Source: Betaproteobacteria bacterium
GTDB lineage: Bacteria > Pseudomonadota > Gammaproteobacteria > Burkholderiales > Rhodocyclaceae
Direction: 5' to 3'
Assembly (NCBI GenBank): GCA_016208415.1
Contig: JACQYB010000061.1
Coordinates: 40,875 to 104,874, forward strand
Length of the DNA: 64,000 bases
This document shows, in pieces, positions 1 to 9,769 of the stretch (positions are counted from its first letter, which is position 1; every line of letters starts with the position of its first letter). The position numbers and the translations under genes are program-made. The notes under the pieces were generated by a model, which saw only the letters and a program-made list of their open reading frames with translations, made no database searches and was not told the DNA's origin.

Positions 1-440
1 AAGCGCGCCAGGCGCCCTTCGTCCTCGCACCCGAGGCCCGGCAGACATGGGCGCTCTACGGTTTTCCGGGAAACGTGCGCGAACTGCGCAACATCGTCAT
101 CCGCCTGGCCACCAAGTACCCCGGGCACAGCGTGGCGGTGGCCGAACTGGAGCCGGAACTGGACCTGCAGGCCCGTCCCGACACCTTGGCCTGGATGCCG
201 CCGGACAGCCTCGCGGAACTGTCCGACCTGGCCCTGCGCCACCTGCAAAGCCGCGGCTCGTTCAGCCTGGACGACACCCTGCGGCTGTGGGAGCAAGGCT
301 ACATCGAGGCGGCGCTGCGCCTGACCCATGGCAATGTCAGCCAGGCGGCCAAGCTGCTGGGGGTGCATCGCACCACCCTCTACAACCGCATGGAAACGCT
401 GGCCCGCCAACCCCACGGCGACGCCCGGCACGAACCCTGA
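1..440 (+). CDS. sigma-54-dependent transcriptional activator, C-terminal part (5' partial)
   Basis: The reading frame is open from the first bases of the window (codons in phase with position 3) and ends at TGA 438-440. The visible protein starts in the last part of the AAA+ sigma-54 activation domain: it has W-x-LYGFPGNVREL-RN, the conserved GNVREL block of NtrC-family activators. A linker follows, then a C-terminal Fis-type helix-turn-helix (EAALRLTHGNVSQAAKLLGV followed by HRTTLYNRME). Such proteins remodel RNA polymerase-sigma-54 at -24/-12 promoters. The N-terminal sensory domain is outside the window, so the signal is unknown. It lies 45 bp upstream of the pilus cluster on the same strand and may regulate it, but that is inference. 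Confidence 0.9.
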   Translation, partial: ARQAPFVLAPEARQTWALYGFPGNVRELRNIVIRLATKYPGHSVAVAELEPELDLQARPDTLAWMPPDSLAELSDLALRHLQSRGSFSLDDTLRLWEQGYIEAALRLTHGNVSQAAKLLGVHRTTLYNRMETLARQPHGDARHEP

Positions 441-485
441 GCATCGCCTGACGATGCCCTTCATCCGACCCGAGAGGCGGCTCCC

Positions 486-1874
486 ATGTACCTGGAACAC
501 TTCGGACTGAAGGAAGCCCCCTTCCGCCTCACGCCCCACACCGGCTTCTTCTTCGCCGGCGCCAACCGCGGGCCCCTGCTCGAGGCGCTGGTCTACGCCG
601 TTCTCCACGACGAAGGCATCGTCAAGGTCAGCGGCGAGGTGGGCAGCGGCAAGACCATGCTGTGCCGCATGCTGCTGGAGCGGCTGCCGGAGGACGTGGT
701 CACCGTGCTGCTGGCCAACCCGTCACGCTCCCGCGACGAGATCCTCCACGACATCGCCGACGAACTGGGGGTGGCCGTCACGGACCCGCTTCCCAACGCG
801 GTGCACCGGGCGCTGCTGCAACGGCTCATCGCCCTGCACGGCGAGGGAAGGCGCGTGGTGCTGCTGGTCGACGAGGCCCACGCCATGCCGGAGGAAACGC
901 TGGAGGAGGTGCGACTGCTCACCAACCTGGAGACCTCCCGCGAGAAGCTGCTGCATATCGTCCTGTTCGGCCAGCCCGAACTGGACGCGCTGCTCGGGCG
1001 CACCCACATGCGCCAGTTGCGCGACCGCATCACCCACCACTTCCTGCTCCAGCCGCTGGCCCGCTCCGACGTCGGCGCCTATGTGGGCTTCCGCATGCGC
1101 GCCGCCGGCTACAAGGGCCCGGACGTCTTCAGCACCGAGGCCATCGCCCGCCTGGCGCGGGTATCCCAGGGGCTGAACCGGCGCATCCATGTGCTGGCCG
1201 ACAAGGCGCTGCTGGCGGTGTTCGCCGAGGGCACCCACGAGGTCCGGGTGCGCCACATCGCCGCCGCCGTCGAGGATGCGGTGCTGCCCCAGGCACGGCG
1301 GCGCCTGACGCCGCTGCAGCTTGCGGCGGTAACCGCCGCAGCGGTGGCGATCGGCGCCGCGTTGTGGTGGCAACTGCGCGACGGCGCGGGCGCCCCGCCG
1401 GGCGCCCCGCCCACCCCCCCAGCGGGGGCCGTATCGCCGAATGCCGGTGGCACCGCCCCGCCCGCCGCGGTGGCGCCAGCGCCGGACGCCACATCTTCCG
1501 CCGCCACGCCGGGTGCCGCCCCGCCCGGCACCCCGTCGCCGTCACCCCTGCAGATGCGGGCAGAAGAAGGCCGGCAATGGCTCGCCGCAGCCGCGCCACA
1601 GGGCTGGACGCTGCACCTCTACACCAGCCCGGCGCAGCCCGAGGAATTCACCAGCGCCTTCGTCGAGCGCGCCGCGGCATCGATGGGAGCCACCAACATC
1701 CATGTGGTCGCCACCGGCGAAGGGGCCGACGCCCGGGTCAACGTGCTCTACGGCGAGTTCGCCGGCGCCGCCGAGGCGCGCGCGGCGCTGGAGCGCCTGC
1801 CGGCGCCGCTGCGCACTTACCGCCCCTATGTGCGCCAGTTGCAGGGCCTGCGCCCGGCCGCCGCGCCCCGCTGA
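486..1874 (+). CDS. mshM: MshM-like AAA+ ATPase of MSHA pilus cluster (ExeA/GspA family)
   Basis: 462 residues. The N-terminus MYLEHFGLKEAPFRLTP is typical of the ExeA/GspA/MshM ATPases. Walker A GEVGSGKT is near residue 51 and a Walker B with DEAH (VVLLVDEAHAMP) near residue 125. A single transmembrane segment (about 278-297) follows the ATPase part, then a Pro/Ala-rich linker, then a C-terminal domain of about 95 residues resembling a SPOR-like peptidoglycan-binding fold (similarity judged by eye). In relatives the ATPase works with a peptidoglycan-binding part to open the wall for secretin assembly. It immediately precedes the secretin gene mshL. The start is ATG at 486 after GAGAGGCGG. 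Confidence 0.85.
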   Translation: MYLEHFGLKEAPFRLTPHTGFFFAGANRGPLLEALVYAVLHDEGIVKVSGEVGSGKTMLCRMLLERLPEDVVTVLLANPSRSRDEILHDIADELGVAVTDPLPNAVHRALLQRLIALHGEGRRVVLLVDEAHAMPEETLEEVRLLTNLETSREKLLHIVLFGQPELDALLGRTHMRQLRDRITHHFLLQPLARSDVGAYVGFRMRAAGYKGPDVFSTEAIARLARVSQGLNRRIHVLADKALLAVFAEGTHEVRVRHIAAAVEDAVLPQARRRLTPLQLAAVTAAAVAIGAALWWQLRDGAGAPPGAPPTPPAGAVSPNAGGTAPPAAVAPAPDATSSAATPGAAPPGTPSPSPLQMRAEEGRQWLAAAAPQGWTLHLYTSPAQPEEFTSAFVERAAASMGATNIHVVATGEGADARVNVLYGEFAGAAEARAALERLPAPLRTYRPYVRQLQGLRPAAAPR

Positions 1875-1997
1875 TCCGCTGTCCGGCAGGTGCGCTGTCG
1901 ATACCGGGGCGTATCGCAACCGCGCCGCCGCCTTGCCCCGCTGATCCACGGCCCGGCGGGTATCCGCCTGCCACTTTTGGTCAATCAAATCAGCGGA

Positions 1998-2025
1998 TTG
2001 TAATTCCTCGTGGATACGTTATAAG
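1998..2025 (+). promoter_or_regulatory. putative sigma-70 promoter upstream of mshL
   Basis: TTGTAA (1998-2003), a 16-bp spacer and TATAAG (2020-2025) lie in an AT-rich island of an otherwise very GC-rich intergenic region (1875-2068), 43 bp before the mshL start codon. Called by eye from hexamers and spacing. Confidence 0.5.
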
Positions 2026-2068
2026 ATTCCCCGGCCAGCAAACCCGCAGCTCCGCTCCCGGGCCCACC

Positions 2069-3964
2069 ATGATTCCTAAAACAAAGCTCGTCGCCACCCT
2101 TGCCGCCTGCCTCCTTGCCGGCTGCGCCACGGGCCCCACCACCACACCTTCCGGCGGCCACCTGGGTGCAGCCAAGGCACCGCCGGTGGCGGACGCGCGC
2201 ATCCCCGAGCCGGTGCGCATCTCGCCCGTGCTGCCGCCGCCGCGCCCCGAGGTGAAGGCGGAGACCTACAGCGTCGTGGTCAACAACGTACTCGTGCATG
2301 ACCTGCTGTTCGCCCTGGCGCGGGATGCGAAGATCAACGTGGACGTGCATCCTGGCATCCGCGGCACCGTCACCCTCAACGCCATCGACCAGACCCTGCC
2401 GCAACTGCTCAACCGCATCGCCAAGCAGGTTGACATGCGCTACGAGCTGGACGGACCCAACCTGGTGGTGATGCCGGACACGCCCTTCCTGCGCACCTAC
2501 AAGGTGGATTACGTCAATCTCTCCCGCGACGTCACCGGAACCGTGGCCATCAACACCCAGATCACCACCACCGGCGCAGCCTCCGCCGGCGGCATGTCCA
2601 GCGCCTCCGGCGCGGGCGCGATGGGCGCCAACAACAGTTCCGTGACCGAGGTCAAGAACACCGCCCGCAACCATTTCTGGGAGTCGCTGGAGAAGAACGT
2701 CAAGGACATCCTGCGGGAGACGGACAAGATCCTCCCCGAAGGCTCCAGCGAAACCGTGGTGGAGAACACCGGCCAGCCGGGTGCACCGGCGGCCAACGCC
2801 AACGCCCGCACCCGGGCCGCCAGCGCTGCCGGCACCGCTGGCGGCGGCGGTGCCCAGGGCGGCGACGGCGTCGGCATCTCGGCTGCTCCCGGCAGCGGCA
2901 CCACGGTCGTGCGCCGCGTCACCTTCCGCGAAGCGGCCTCGGTCATCGCCAACGCGGAAACGGGCGTGGTCACCGTACGCGCCACCGCCCGCCAGCACGA
3001 GAAGATCCAGGAATTCCTCGACCAGGTGATGGCCAGCGCCCGCCGCCAGGTGCTCATCGAAGCCACCATCGCCGAGGTGAGCCTGTCCGACAATTACCAA
3101 CAGGGTATCGACTGGCAGTACCTGCGCAACCGGGGCAGCCAAGTGGCCATCGGCCAGGGCGCCACGACCCGCACCATCAACCCGCTCACCGGCGCGATCG
3201 AGACAATCGTTTCCTCGACACTTCCCACCGTCCTTACCAACAACCTGTTTACCGCCGCCTTCCGCAATGGCGGCTTCACGGCGGCCATCCGGCTGCTGGA
3301 GTCCTTCGGCAACGTCAAGGTGCTCTCCAGCCCCAGGCTGTCGGTGCTCAACAACCAGACGGCGCTGCTGAAGGTGGTCAACAACCACGTCTTCTTCACC
3401 GTGGAGGCTACCCAGACGGCGGTGACCACCGGCGGCACCATTGTGCCGTCCACCATCACCGCCAAGCCAAACACCGTGGCGGTGGGCCTGGTGATGTCGG
3501 TGACGCCGCAGATCTCCGACGCCGACAGTGTCACCCTGAACGTGCGCCCCACCATCACCCGCGTCACCCGCAGTGTGGAAGATCCCACCCCGGCGCTGGC
3601 CACGGCCAACATCAAGAATCTGGTGCCGGAAATCCAGACCCGCGAAATGGAATCGGTACTGCGCGTGACCGACGGCGAGATCGCCGTGCTGGGCGGGCTG
3701 ATGCAGGACGACATCGACTACCGCACCGACGCCGTGCCCTGGCTGTCGCGCATTCCCGGCGTGGGCGAGCTGTTCAAGTACCGCAACGACACCGCGCGCA
3801 AGACCGAACTGGTGATCTTCCTGCGCCCGGTGGTGGTGCGCGACGCCAGCATCGCCGGCAGCTACCGCGACTACCGCGACCAGTTGCCGGACCAAAGCTT
3901 CTTCCGCAAGAACGATCCGGCCCAGCGCGCCCTGCGCCCCGCCCCGGACGGGAACAAGCCATGA
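2069..3964 (+). CDS. mshL: MshL-like outer-membrane secretin (lipoprotein)
   Basis: 631 residues from ATG 2069; the open frame runs further upstream but only inside mshM. A lipoprotein signal peptide is evident, with lipobox LLAGC and lipidated Cys19. It is followed by secretin N-type domains (KINVDVHPGIRGTVTLNAID near residue 90), a Gly/Ala-rich disordered stretch (about 165-275), and the C-terminal secretin beta-barrel domain (VLSSPRLSVLNNQTALLKV; GEIAVLGGLMQDD). The product forms the ring through which the pilus leaves the outer membrane. Its stop overlaps the start of mshN in an ATGA, indicating translational coupling. Confidence 0.93.
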   Translation: MIPKTKLVATLAACLLAGCATGPTTTPSGGHLGAAKAPPVADARIPEPVRISPVLPPPRPEVKAETYSVVVNNVLVHDLLFALARDAKINVDVHPGIRGTVTLNAIDQTLPQLLNRIAKQVDMRYELDGPNLVVMPDTPFLRTYKVDYVNLSRDVTGTVAINTQITTTGAASAGGMSSASGAGAMGANNSSVTEVKNTARNHFWESLEKNVKDILRETDKILPEGSSETVVENTGQPGAPAANANARTRAASAAGTAGGGGAQGGDGVGISAAPGSGTTVVRRVTFREAASVIANAETGVVTVRATARQHEKIQEFLDQVMASARRQVLIEATIAEVSLSDNYQQGIDWQYLRNRGSQVAIGQGATTRTINPLTGAIETIVSSTLPTVLTNNLFTAAFRNGGFTAAIRLLESFGNVKVLSSPRLSVLNNQTALLKVVNNHVFFTVEATQTAVTTGGTIVPSTITAKPNTVAVGLVMSVTPQISDADSVTLNVRPTITRVTRSVEDPTPALATANIKNLVPEIQTREMESVLRVTDGEIAVLGGLMQDDIDYRTDAVPWLSRIPGVGELFKYRNDTARKTELVIFLRPVVVRDASIAGSYRDYRDQLPDQSFFRKNDPAQRALRPAPDGNKP

Positions 3965-5283
3965 GCCTGCTGATGGACGCCCTGCGCAAGGCCGAGCAGG
4001 CCAAGCGCCAGGCCCTCGCCGGCCAGCCCGGTGAGGAGGCGACGGGCGCGCAGACGACGGCCAGCCCGCCGCGGGGCAAGCCACTGCCGGAACTGCCCCA
4101 GGAACTGTCGCTGCTGGATGACGAATTCAGCAACGTCTCCCCGCGCCGTCCCGCGCCCCCGCCCGAGCCGGCCCCGGGCGGCCGGGTGGAGGACAAGGCG
4201 CGCGCCGCCGCCCAGCAGTTGTTCTCCGCCAAGCAGCCCGAGCCCCGCGCGCCGCTGTACCTGCTGCTGGGGCTCGCCACGCTGCTGGCGCTCCTGGCCA
4301 TCGGCGCATGGATGTGGTGGCAGCTCTCCCCCCTGGGCGGGAGCGGCGTCGCACCCGCCACCGGGCTTCGTACCCCGCCGGCCGCCTCGGCACCGCCCAT
4401 GCCGCGGCCTGCGCAGCCCGCTTCCCCTACCCCCGGCGCCGCATCCCTGCCGACCCTGCCCAACGCCACACCCGCCGCGCCCACCGGCCAGGCCGCGGAC
4501 GCAACACCACAGGGCAAGGCGCAGCGCCCGCCCCAGGCCCAGCCCGGCGAGGGCCGTGCGGGACCACAGGCCGGCACCATCGCCGAAGCGCCGCACCGCG
4601 CCGCCGCACCCGCGCGCCGTGAAGCGGGCACCGTGCGCAATGCGGCGCCCGCCGCCGAAGAAGCCGCGGCCGCTCCGTCCCCCACCATCCCCCTGCGCCG
4701 CACCCAGCCCCAGAGCCGCGTCAACAGCACCGTGGCGGCGGCCTGGCGGGCCTACCAGGCGGGCGACCTCAACACCGCCCGCAGCAGCTACGAGCAGGCC
4801 CTGCGCGCCGACCCGCGCAGCGGCGACGCCCTCAACGGGCTGGCCGCCATCGCCGTGCGCGAGGGCCGGGCGGACCTGGCCGAGCGCTACACCCGCCTGG
4901 CCCTGGAAGCCGACCCCAAGGACGCGCTGGCCGCCTCGCGCATGCTGGCGCTGCGCCCCGACGCCGACGCCGCCCACACCGAAAGCCGCCTGCGCAGCCT
5001 GTTGGCCGAACAGCCCGACTCGCCGCACCTGCATTTCAGCCTCGGCAACCTGCTGGCCCGGGAAGGACGCTGGAACGAAGCGCAGCAGGCCTATTTCCGC
5101 GCCTACTCCGCCGATGCCGAAAACCCGGACTATCTCTTCAACCTCGCCGTCAGCCTGGACCACCTGCGCCAGCCCCGGCTCGCGCTGCAGTACTACCAGA
5201 GCGCCCTGTCCACGGCGGCCTCGCGCCCGGCGGCCTTCGACCGCGGCCAGGCCGCCCAGCGCTTGCGCGAACTGCAGCCGTAA
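3961..5283 (+). CDS. mshN: MshN-like TPR protein of MSHA pilus cluster
   Basis: 440 residues. MSLLMDALRKAEQAKRQ is the typical N-terminus of MshN/GspB-like inner-membrane proteins. A single transmembrane segment lies at about 98-122 (LYLLLGLATLLALLAIGAWM). Then comes a long Pro/Ala-rich periplasmic linker, and from about residue 255 tandem TPR-like helices (AWRAYQAGDLNTARSSYEQA; LHFSLGNLLAREGRWNEAQQ). It probably connects the ATPase and secretin parts of the machine. Start overlaps the mshL stop (ATGA). Confidence 0.85.
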   Translation: MSLLMDALRKAEQAKRQALAGQPGEEATGAQTTASPPRGKPLPELPQELSLLDDEFSNVSPRRPAPPPEPAPGGRVEDKARAAAQQLFSAKQPEPRAPLYLLLGLATLLALLAIGAWMWWQLSPLGGSGVAPATGLRTPPAASAPPMPRPAQPASPTPGAASLPTLPNATPAAPTGQAADATPQGKAQRPPQAQPGEGRAGPQAGTIAEAPHRAAAPARREAGTVRNAAPAAEEAAAAPSPTIPLRRTQPQSRVNSTVAAAWRAYQAGDLNTARSSYEQALRADPRSGDALNGLAAIAVREGRADLAERYTRLALEADPKDALAASRMLALRPDADAAHTESRLRSLLAEQPDSPHLHFSLGNLLAREGRWNEAQQAYFRAYSADAENPDYLFNLAVSLDHLRQPRLALQYYQSALSTAASRPAAFDRGQAAQRLRELQP

Positions 5284-5307
5284 CCCGCGGAACCGGGCCC
5301 CGAGTCG

Positions 5308-7017
5308 ATGAACGCACCGACGCCGCACCGTCGCCCCCTGGGGCAGATCCTCATCTCCCAGGGCCTCATCTCCGAGGACCAGTTGCGCATCGCGCTGCTG
5401 GAGCAGATGAAGTCCAACCAGCCGGTGGGCAAGCTGCTGGTGAGCCTGGGCTTCGTCTCCGAAGCCACGCTGCGCGAGGCCCTGGGCGAGAACCTCGGCA
5501 AGCAGAGCGTGGACCTCTCCCACGCCATCGTGGACCCGGCGGCGCTCAAGCTCGTGCCGCGCGAACTGGCCAAGCGCCACAACCTGCTGCCGCTGGACTA
5601 CTCCCACGACCCCCACCGCCTGACGGTGGCCATCGCCGACCCCAACGACATCGTTGCCCTGGACCGGCTGCGCACCCTCTCGCACCAGGAACTGGAGATC
5701 GAGACGCTGCTGGCGGGGGAGTCGGAAATCGCCCGTGGCATCGACCAGTACTACGGCCACGAGCTGTCCATCGACGGCATCCTGCACGAGATCGAAACCG
5801 GCGAGGTGGATTACCGCAGCCTCTCCAACATCGCGGCCGAGTACAGCCAGCCGGTGGTGCGCCTGATCGACGCGCTGCTCACCGACGCCGTCAAGCGCGA
5901 CGCCTCGGACGTGCACTTCGAGCCCGAGGCCACCTTCCTGCGCATCCGCTACCGCATCGACGGCATGCTGCGCCAGATCCGGGCGCTACACCGCTCCTAC
6001 TGGCCGGCCATGGCGGTGCGCATCAAGGTCATCAGCGGCATGAACATCGCCGAGCAGCGCGCCCCGCAGGACGGGCGCATCTCGCTCAACATCAGCGGGC
6101 GGGAGATCGACTTCCGCGTCTCCACCCAGCCCACCATCCACGGCGAGAACATCGTGCTGCGCATTCTCGACCGCCAGAAGGGCCTGGTGCCGCTGGAGCA
6201 GCTCGGCCTGGACGAGCACCAGCTCGACCTGCTCAAGCTGATGATGGTGCGCCCCGAGGGCATCATCATGGTCACCGGCCCCACCGGCAGCGGCAAGACC
6301 ACCACGCTCTACTCCATCCTCAACCACATCAACTCCGAGGGCATCAACATCATGACCCTCGAAGACCCGGTGGAGTACCCGCTGCCCATGATCCGCCAGA
6401 CCTCGGTGGCGGAAACCACCAAGCTGGACTTTGCCGACGGCATCCGCTCGATGATGCGCCAGGACCCGGACGTCATCCTGGTGGGCGAGATCCGCGACGC
6501 CGACACCGCCGACATGGCCTTCCGCGCCGCCATGACCGGCCACCAGGTGTTCTCCACCCTGCACACCAACTCCGCCATCCGCGCGGTGCCGCGGCTGCTG
6601 GACATCGGCATCCTGCCGGACATCATGGCGGGCAACATCATCGGCATCGTCGCCCAGCGCCTGGTGCGCCGGCTGTGCCCCCACTGCAAGCAGGCCCACA
6701 CCGCCGAGCCCCACGAGCTGCGCCTGTTCGGGCTGTCCAGCATGCGCAGCGCGCCCATGCTCTACCGGGCGGTGGGCTGCGAGCGCTGCGACTTCCAGGG
6801 CTACCGCGGCCGCCTGGCGGTGATGGAGCTGCTGCGCCTGGACGCCGACCTGGACGAACTCATCGCCCGCAAGTCGACCCTGCGCGAAATGAAGACCGCC
6901 GCCCGCGAGAAGGGCTTCCGCACCCTGGCCGAAGACGGCCTGCGGCGCGTGCTGGACGGCTCCACCTCCATCGAGGAGGTGGCCCGCGTCGTCGACCTCA
7001 CCGACCGCATGGTGTGA
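5308..7017 (+). CDS. mshE: MshE-like pilus extension ATPase (GspE/PilB family)
   Basis: 569 residues. The N-terminal MshEN domain carries the PLGQILISQGLISEDQL and VGKLLVSLGFVSEATL repeats; in the family these motifs bind cyclic di-GMP. The C-terminal ATPase has Walker A GPTGSGKTTT near residue 325, the Walker B region DPDVILVGEIRDADT near 387, and a His box (GHQVFSTLHTNSA). A zinc-finger pair follows (CPHC near 456, CERC near 490). This is the cytoplasmic motor for pilus polymerisation, and the intact MshEN motifs suggest cyclic di-GMP control. It is followed 5 bp later by mshG. Confidence 0.95.
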   Translation: MNAPTPHRRPLGQILISQGLISEDQLRIALLEQMKSNQPVGKLLVSLGFVSEATLREALGENLGKQSVDLSHAIVDPAALKLVPRELAKRHNLLPLDYSHDPHRLTVAIADPNDIVALDRLRTLSHQELEIETLLAGESEIARGIDQYYGHELSIDGILHEIETGEVDYRSLSNIAAEYSQPVVRLIDALLTDAVKRDASDVHFEPEATFLRIRYRIDGMLRQIRALHRSYWPAMAVRIKVISGMNIAEQRAPQDGRISLNISGREIDFRVSTQPTIHGENIVLRILDRQKGLVPLEQLGLDEHQLDLLKLMMVRPEGIIMVTGPTGSGKTTTLYSILNHINSEGINIMTLEDPVEYPLPMIRQTSVAETTKLDFADGIRSMMRQDPDVILVGEIRDADTADMAFRAAMTGHQVFSTLHTNSAIRAVPRLLDIGILPDIMAGNIIGIVAQRLVRRLCPHCKQAHTAEPHELRLFGLSSMRSAPMLYRAVGCERCDFQGYRGRLAVMELLRLDADLDELIARKSTLREMKTAAREKGFRTLAEDGLRRVLDGSTSIEEVARVVDLTDRMV

Positions 7018-7022
7018 GCGCC

Positions 7023-8225
7023 ATGACCCTCTTCCATTACCGCGCCATGAATCCGCGGGGCCGCACGGTGTGGGGCGAGCTGGACGCCTCCAACCTGGTG
7101 GACCTGGAGATGCGCCTCAAGCGCATGGACATGGATTTCATCAACGGCTCCCCGGTGCGCCATCGCACCTGGATACGCAGTACGCGGGTGCCGCGGCGCG
7201 AACTCATCGAGTTCTGTTTCCACCTCGAACAGATGATCCGCGCCGGCGTGCCCATCATCGAGGCCCTGGCCGACCTGCGCGACAGTACCGAGCATCCGCA
7301 CTTCCGCCAGGTGACCGCCAGCATCATCGAGAGCATCGAGGGCGGGCGCACCCTGTCCCAGGCGCTGCTCGAGCACCCGGGCGTGTTCAGCCACGTCATG
7401 TGCAACCTGGTGCGCGCCGGCGAGGCCTCCGGCCGCCTGCCCGAAGTGCTCGCGAGCCTCGTCGAGTCGCTGAAGTGGGAGGACGAACTGGCCTCCCACA
7501 CCCGCAAGATCGTCATCTACCCGGCGCTGGTGGCCAGCGTGGTGCTGGGCGTGACGATCTTCCTGCTCATCTATCTGGTGCCGCAGATGGCCAGTTTCAT
7601 CCGCAGCATGGGCCACGAACTGCCGCTGCACACGCGGGCGCTGATCGGCGTGTCCGACTTCGTGGTGAATTTCTGGTACCTCCTGCTGGCCGCGGTCGCG
7701 CTGGGCGTGCTGGGCCTGCGCCACCTGGTGCGCACCAATCCGGAGTGGCGGCTACGCGTCGACGAGTGGAAGCTGCGCCTGCCGCTGGTGGGCAACGTGC
7801 TGCGCAAGATCATCCTGGCGCGCTTCGCCGGCGTGTTCGCCATGATGTACGCCTCGGGCATCGCCATCATCGACGCCGTGCGCGCCACCGAGGACGTGGT
7901 GGGCAACGCCGCCATCCGCGACGGCCTGAAGCGCGTCGGCCAGCTCATCTCCGAAGGCCAGAACCTCACCACCTCCTTCCAGCGCGTGGGCCTGTTTCCG
8001 CCGCTGGTGCTGCGCATGCTGCGGGTGGGGGAGAACACCGGCAAGCTGGACACGGCGCTGGCCAACGTCAGCTACTTCTACAATCGCGACGTGCGCGAAT
8101 CCATCCAGAAGGCGCAGACGGTGATGGAGCCCGCGCTCACCGTGGTGCTGGGCATGCTGCTGCTGTGGGTGATGATGGCGGTGCTGGGGCCGGTCTACGA
8201 CATCATCACGAAGCTGAAGATTTGA
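7023..8225 (+). CDS. mshG: MshG-like inner-membrane platform protein (GspF/PilC family)
   Basis: 400 residues from ATG 7023. It contains two T2SSF-type domains (EFCFHLEQMIRAGVPIIEAL; ILARFAGVFAMMYASGIAII) each followed by hydrophobic segments (near 175-200, 215-240 and 370-395). The family forms the inner-membrane platform on which pilin subunits are assembled by the ATPase encoded just upstream. No MshF candidate is found next to it. Confidence 0.93.
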   Translation: MTLFHYRAMNPRGRTVWGELDASNLVDLEMRLKRMDMDFINGSPVRHRTWIRSTRVPRRELIEFCFHLEQMIRAGVPIIEALADLRDSTEHPHFRQVTASIIESIEGGRTLSQALLEHPGVFSHVMCNLVRAGEASGRLPEVLASLVESLKWEDELASHTRKIVIYPALVASVVLGVTIFLLIYLVPQMASFIRSMGHELPLHTRALIGVSDFVVNFWYLLLAAVALGVLGLRHLVRTNPEWRLRVDEWKLRLPLVGNVLRKIILARFAGVFAMMYASGIAIIDAVRATEDVVGNAAIRDGLKRVGQLISEGQNLTTSFQRVGLFPPLVLRMLRVGENTGKLDTALANVSYFYNRDVRESIQKAQTVMEPALTVVLGMLLLWVMMAVLGPVYDIITKLKI

Positions 8226-8230
8226 GCGCC

Positions 8231-9769
8231 ATGGCCCAGGAGCGCATCCTCTACCTCGACGCCGGCCAGCTCACCGCCTATCGCTGGCAGCACGGCATGG
8301 TGCTGGACGAGGCGCGCTTCCGCCCCCAGGACGACGGCCTCCAGGCCTTCGGCATGTACCTGCGCCGCCACCCCGGCACCCTCTACCACCTGTTGTCCGA
8401 CGTGGCCGAGGAAGGATTCCAGTTCGAGTCGGTGCCCCACGTGCGCGGGAGCGACCGCCGCGCCATGGTGGAGCGCAAGCTCGCCCAGTACTTCTACGGC
8501 TCGCCGCTGACGCTGGCCCTGCCCCAGGGGCGGGACAAGAAGGGGCGGCGCGACGAACACATGCTGTTCGCCGCGCTCACCCGGCCGCAGATGTTCGAAC
8601 CGTGGCTGATCCTGCTGCGCGCCGCCCAGGCGCGGGTGGCGGGCATCTACTCCCTGCCGCTGGTGAGCCCGGCGCTGCTGGAGCGCGCCGCCCCGCGGCG
8701 CGAGCGCTGCCTGCTGCTCACCATCGTGCGCGGCGGCATCCGCCAGAGCTTCTTCGAGCGCGGGCAATTGCGCTTCTCCCGCCTCAGCCCGCTGGCCGGC
8801 TCCAGCATCTACGAGCTGGCCTCGGCCTGCGCCACGGAGTCCGTCAAGATCTACCAGTACCTGGTGGGCCAGCGGCTGATTGCCCGCGGCATGGCCCTGC
8901 CCACCCTGGTGATGGTGCACCCGGCCCACCGCGCGGCCTTCGCCGAGCGCTGCCGCGACAGCGAGGAACTGCGCTTCGAACTGCTGGACCTGCATGCCGT
9001 GGGCCGCCACTGCGGACTCAAGAGCCTGCCGCCGGACTCCTTCAGCGACGCGCTCTTCATGCACCTGCTGGTGCGCCGCCCGCCGGCACAGCAGTTCGCC
9101 CCCGCCGCCGAGCGACGCTTCTTCCGGCTGTGGCAGGCCCGCAGCGCCATCCTCGGCGGCGGCGCCGCGGTACTGGCCGCCTGCCTGCTGTGGGCCGGCG
9201 CCCGCTTCTACGAGGCCACGCAACTGCGCGAGGACACGTCCGCATCGCGCGCCCAGGCGCTCACCGACCAGCACCGCTACCAGGCCCTGATGGAGGGCCT
9301 GCCCGCCGCCACCGCCAGCCTGGAGGAACTGCGTGCAGTGGAGGCGCGCTTCCTCCAGATGGAACGGCGCAGCGCTCCCGTGTCGGCGTTGCTCGGACGC
9401 ATCAGCCGCGCCCTGGACGATTCCCCGCGCATCCGCCTGGAGCGCATCGAATGGTCCCTGGGTACCGGTACCGCGGCGGCGGCCGCGGCACCGCCCACCC
9501 CATCCGCCGCAGAGGGCACCGCACCGATGCACGCCGCCGCCCTGCTCTCCGGCACCCTGGACGCGGAGCCGCTCGACCAGCGCGGCATGATCGAATCCGT
9601 CAATGCCTTCGTTACCCACCTGCGCGCCCAGGCGGGGCTGGAAGTCACCGTGACCCGCATGCCGGTGGAGATCGAATCCGGGCGCTCGCTGCGCGGCGGC
9701 GGCGACACCTCCCCCGAGGCGCCGCGCTTCGCCGTGCGCGTGGCCCAGCGCCTGCAGCCCACGCCATGA
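8231..9769 (+). CDS. MshI-like pilus assembly protein (PilM-like plus PilN-like regions)
   Basis: 512 residues from ATG 8231. The first ~290 residues look like a divergent PilM/GspL actin-fold domain (MAQERILYLDAGQLTAYRW). A transmembrane helix follows at about 307-325 (AILGGGAAVLAACLLWAGA), then a periplasmic PilN/GspL-like region that ends in two beta-rich halves separated by an Ala/Pro linker. By position after mshG and before PilO- and MshK-like genes it corresponds to MshI. Function (linking platform to secretin) is inferred from family and context, since primary-sequence similarity is weak by eye. Its stop overlaps the next start (ATGA). Confidence 0.7.
   Translation: MAQERILYLDAGQLTAYRWQHGMVLDEARFRPQDDGLQAFGMYLRRHPGTLYHLLSDVAEEGFQFESVPHVRGSDRRAMVERKLAQYFYGSPLTLALPQGRDKKGRRDEHMLFAALTRPQMFEPWLILLRAAQARVAGIYSLPLVSPALLERAAPRRERCLLLTIVRGGIRQSFFERGQLRFSRLSPLAGSSIYELASACATESVKIYQYLVGQRLIARGMALPTLVMVHPAHRAAFAERCRDSEELRFELLDLHAVGRHCGLKSLPPDSFSDALFMHLLVRRPPAQQFAPAAERRFFRLWQARSAILGGGAAVLAACLLWAGARFYEATQLREDTSASRAQALTDQHRYQALMEGLPAATASLEELRAVEARFLQMERRSAPVSALLGRISRALDDSPRIRLERIEWSLGTGTAAAAAAPPTPSAAEGTAPMHAAALLSGTLDAEPLDQRGMIESVNAFVTHLRAQAGLEVTVTRMPVEIESGRSLRGGGDTSPEAPRFAVRVAQRLQPTP

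Noticed and set aside
662-2068. N-terminal extension of mshL back to 662
   Set aside because: Lies wholly in another frame of mshM; the lipoprotein signal begins at ATG 2069.
1985-4084. 699-codon minus-strand open frame over mshL
   Set aside because: Mirror of the secretin gene with repetitive His/Gly/Val composition and no recognisable domain or ribosome site.
3871-5916. 681-codon minus-strand open frame over mshN/mshE
   Set aside because: Covers two well-supported genes on the other strand; Gly/Arg/Val-rich shadow.
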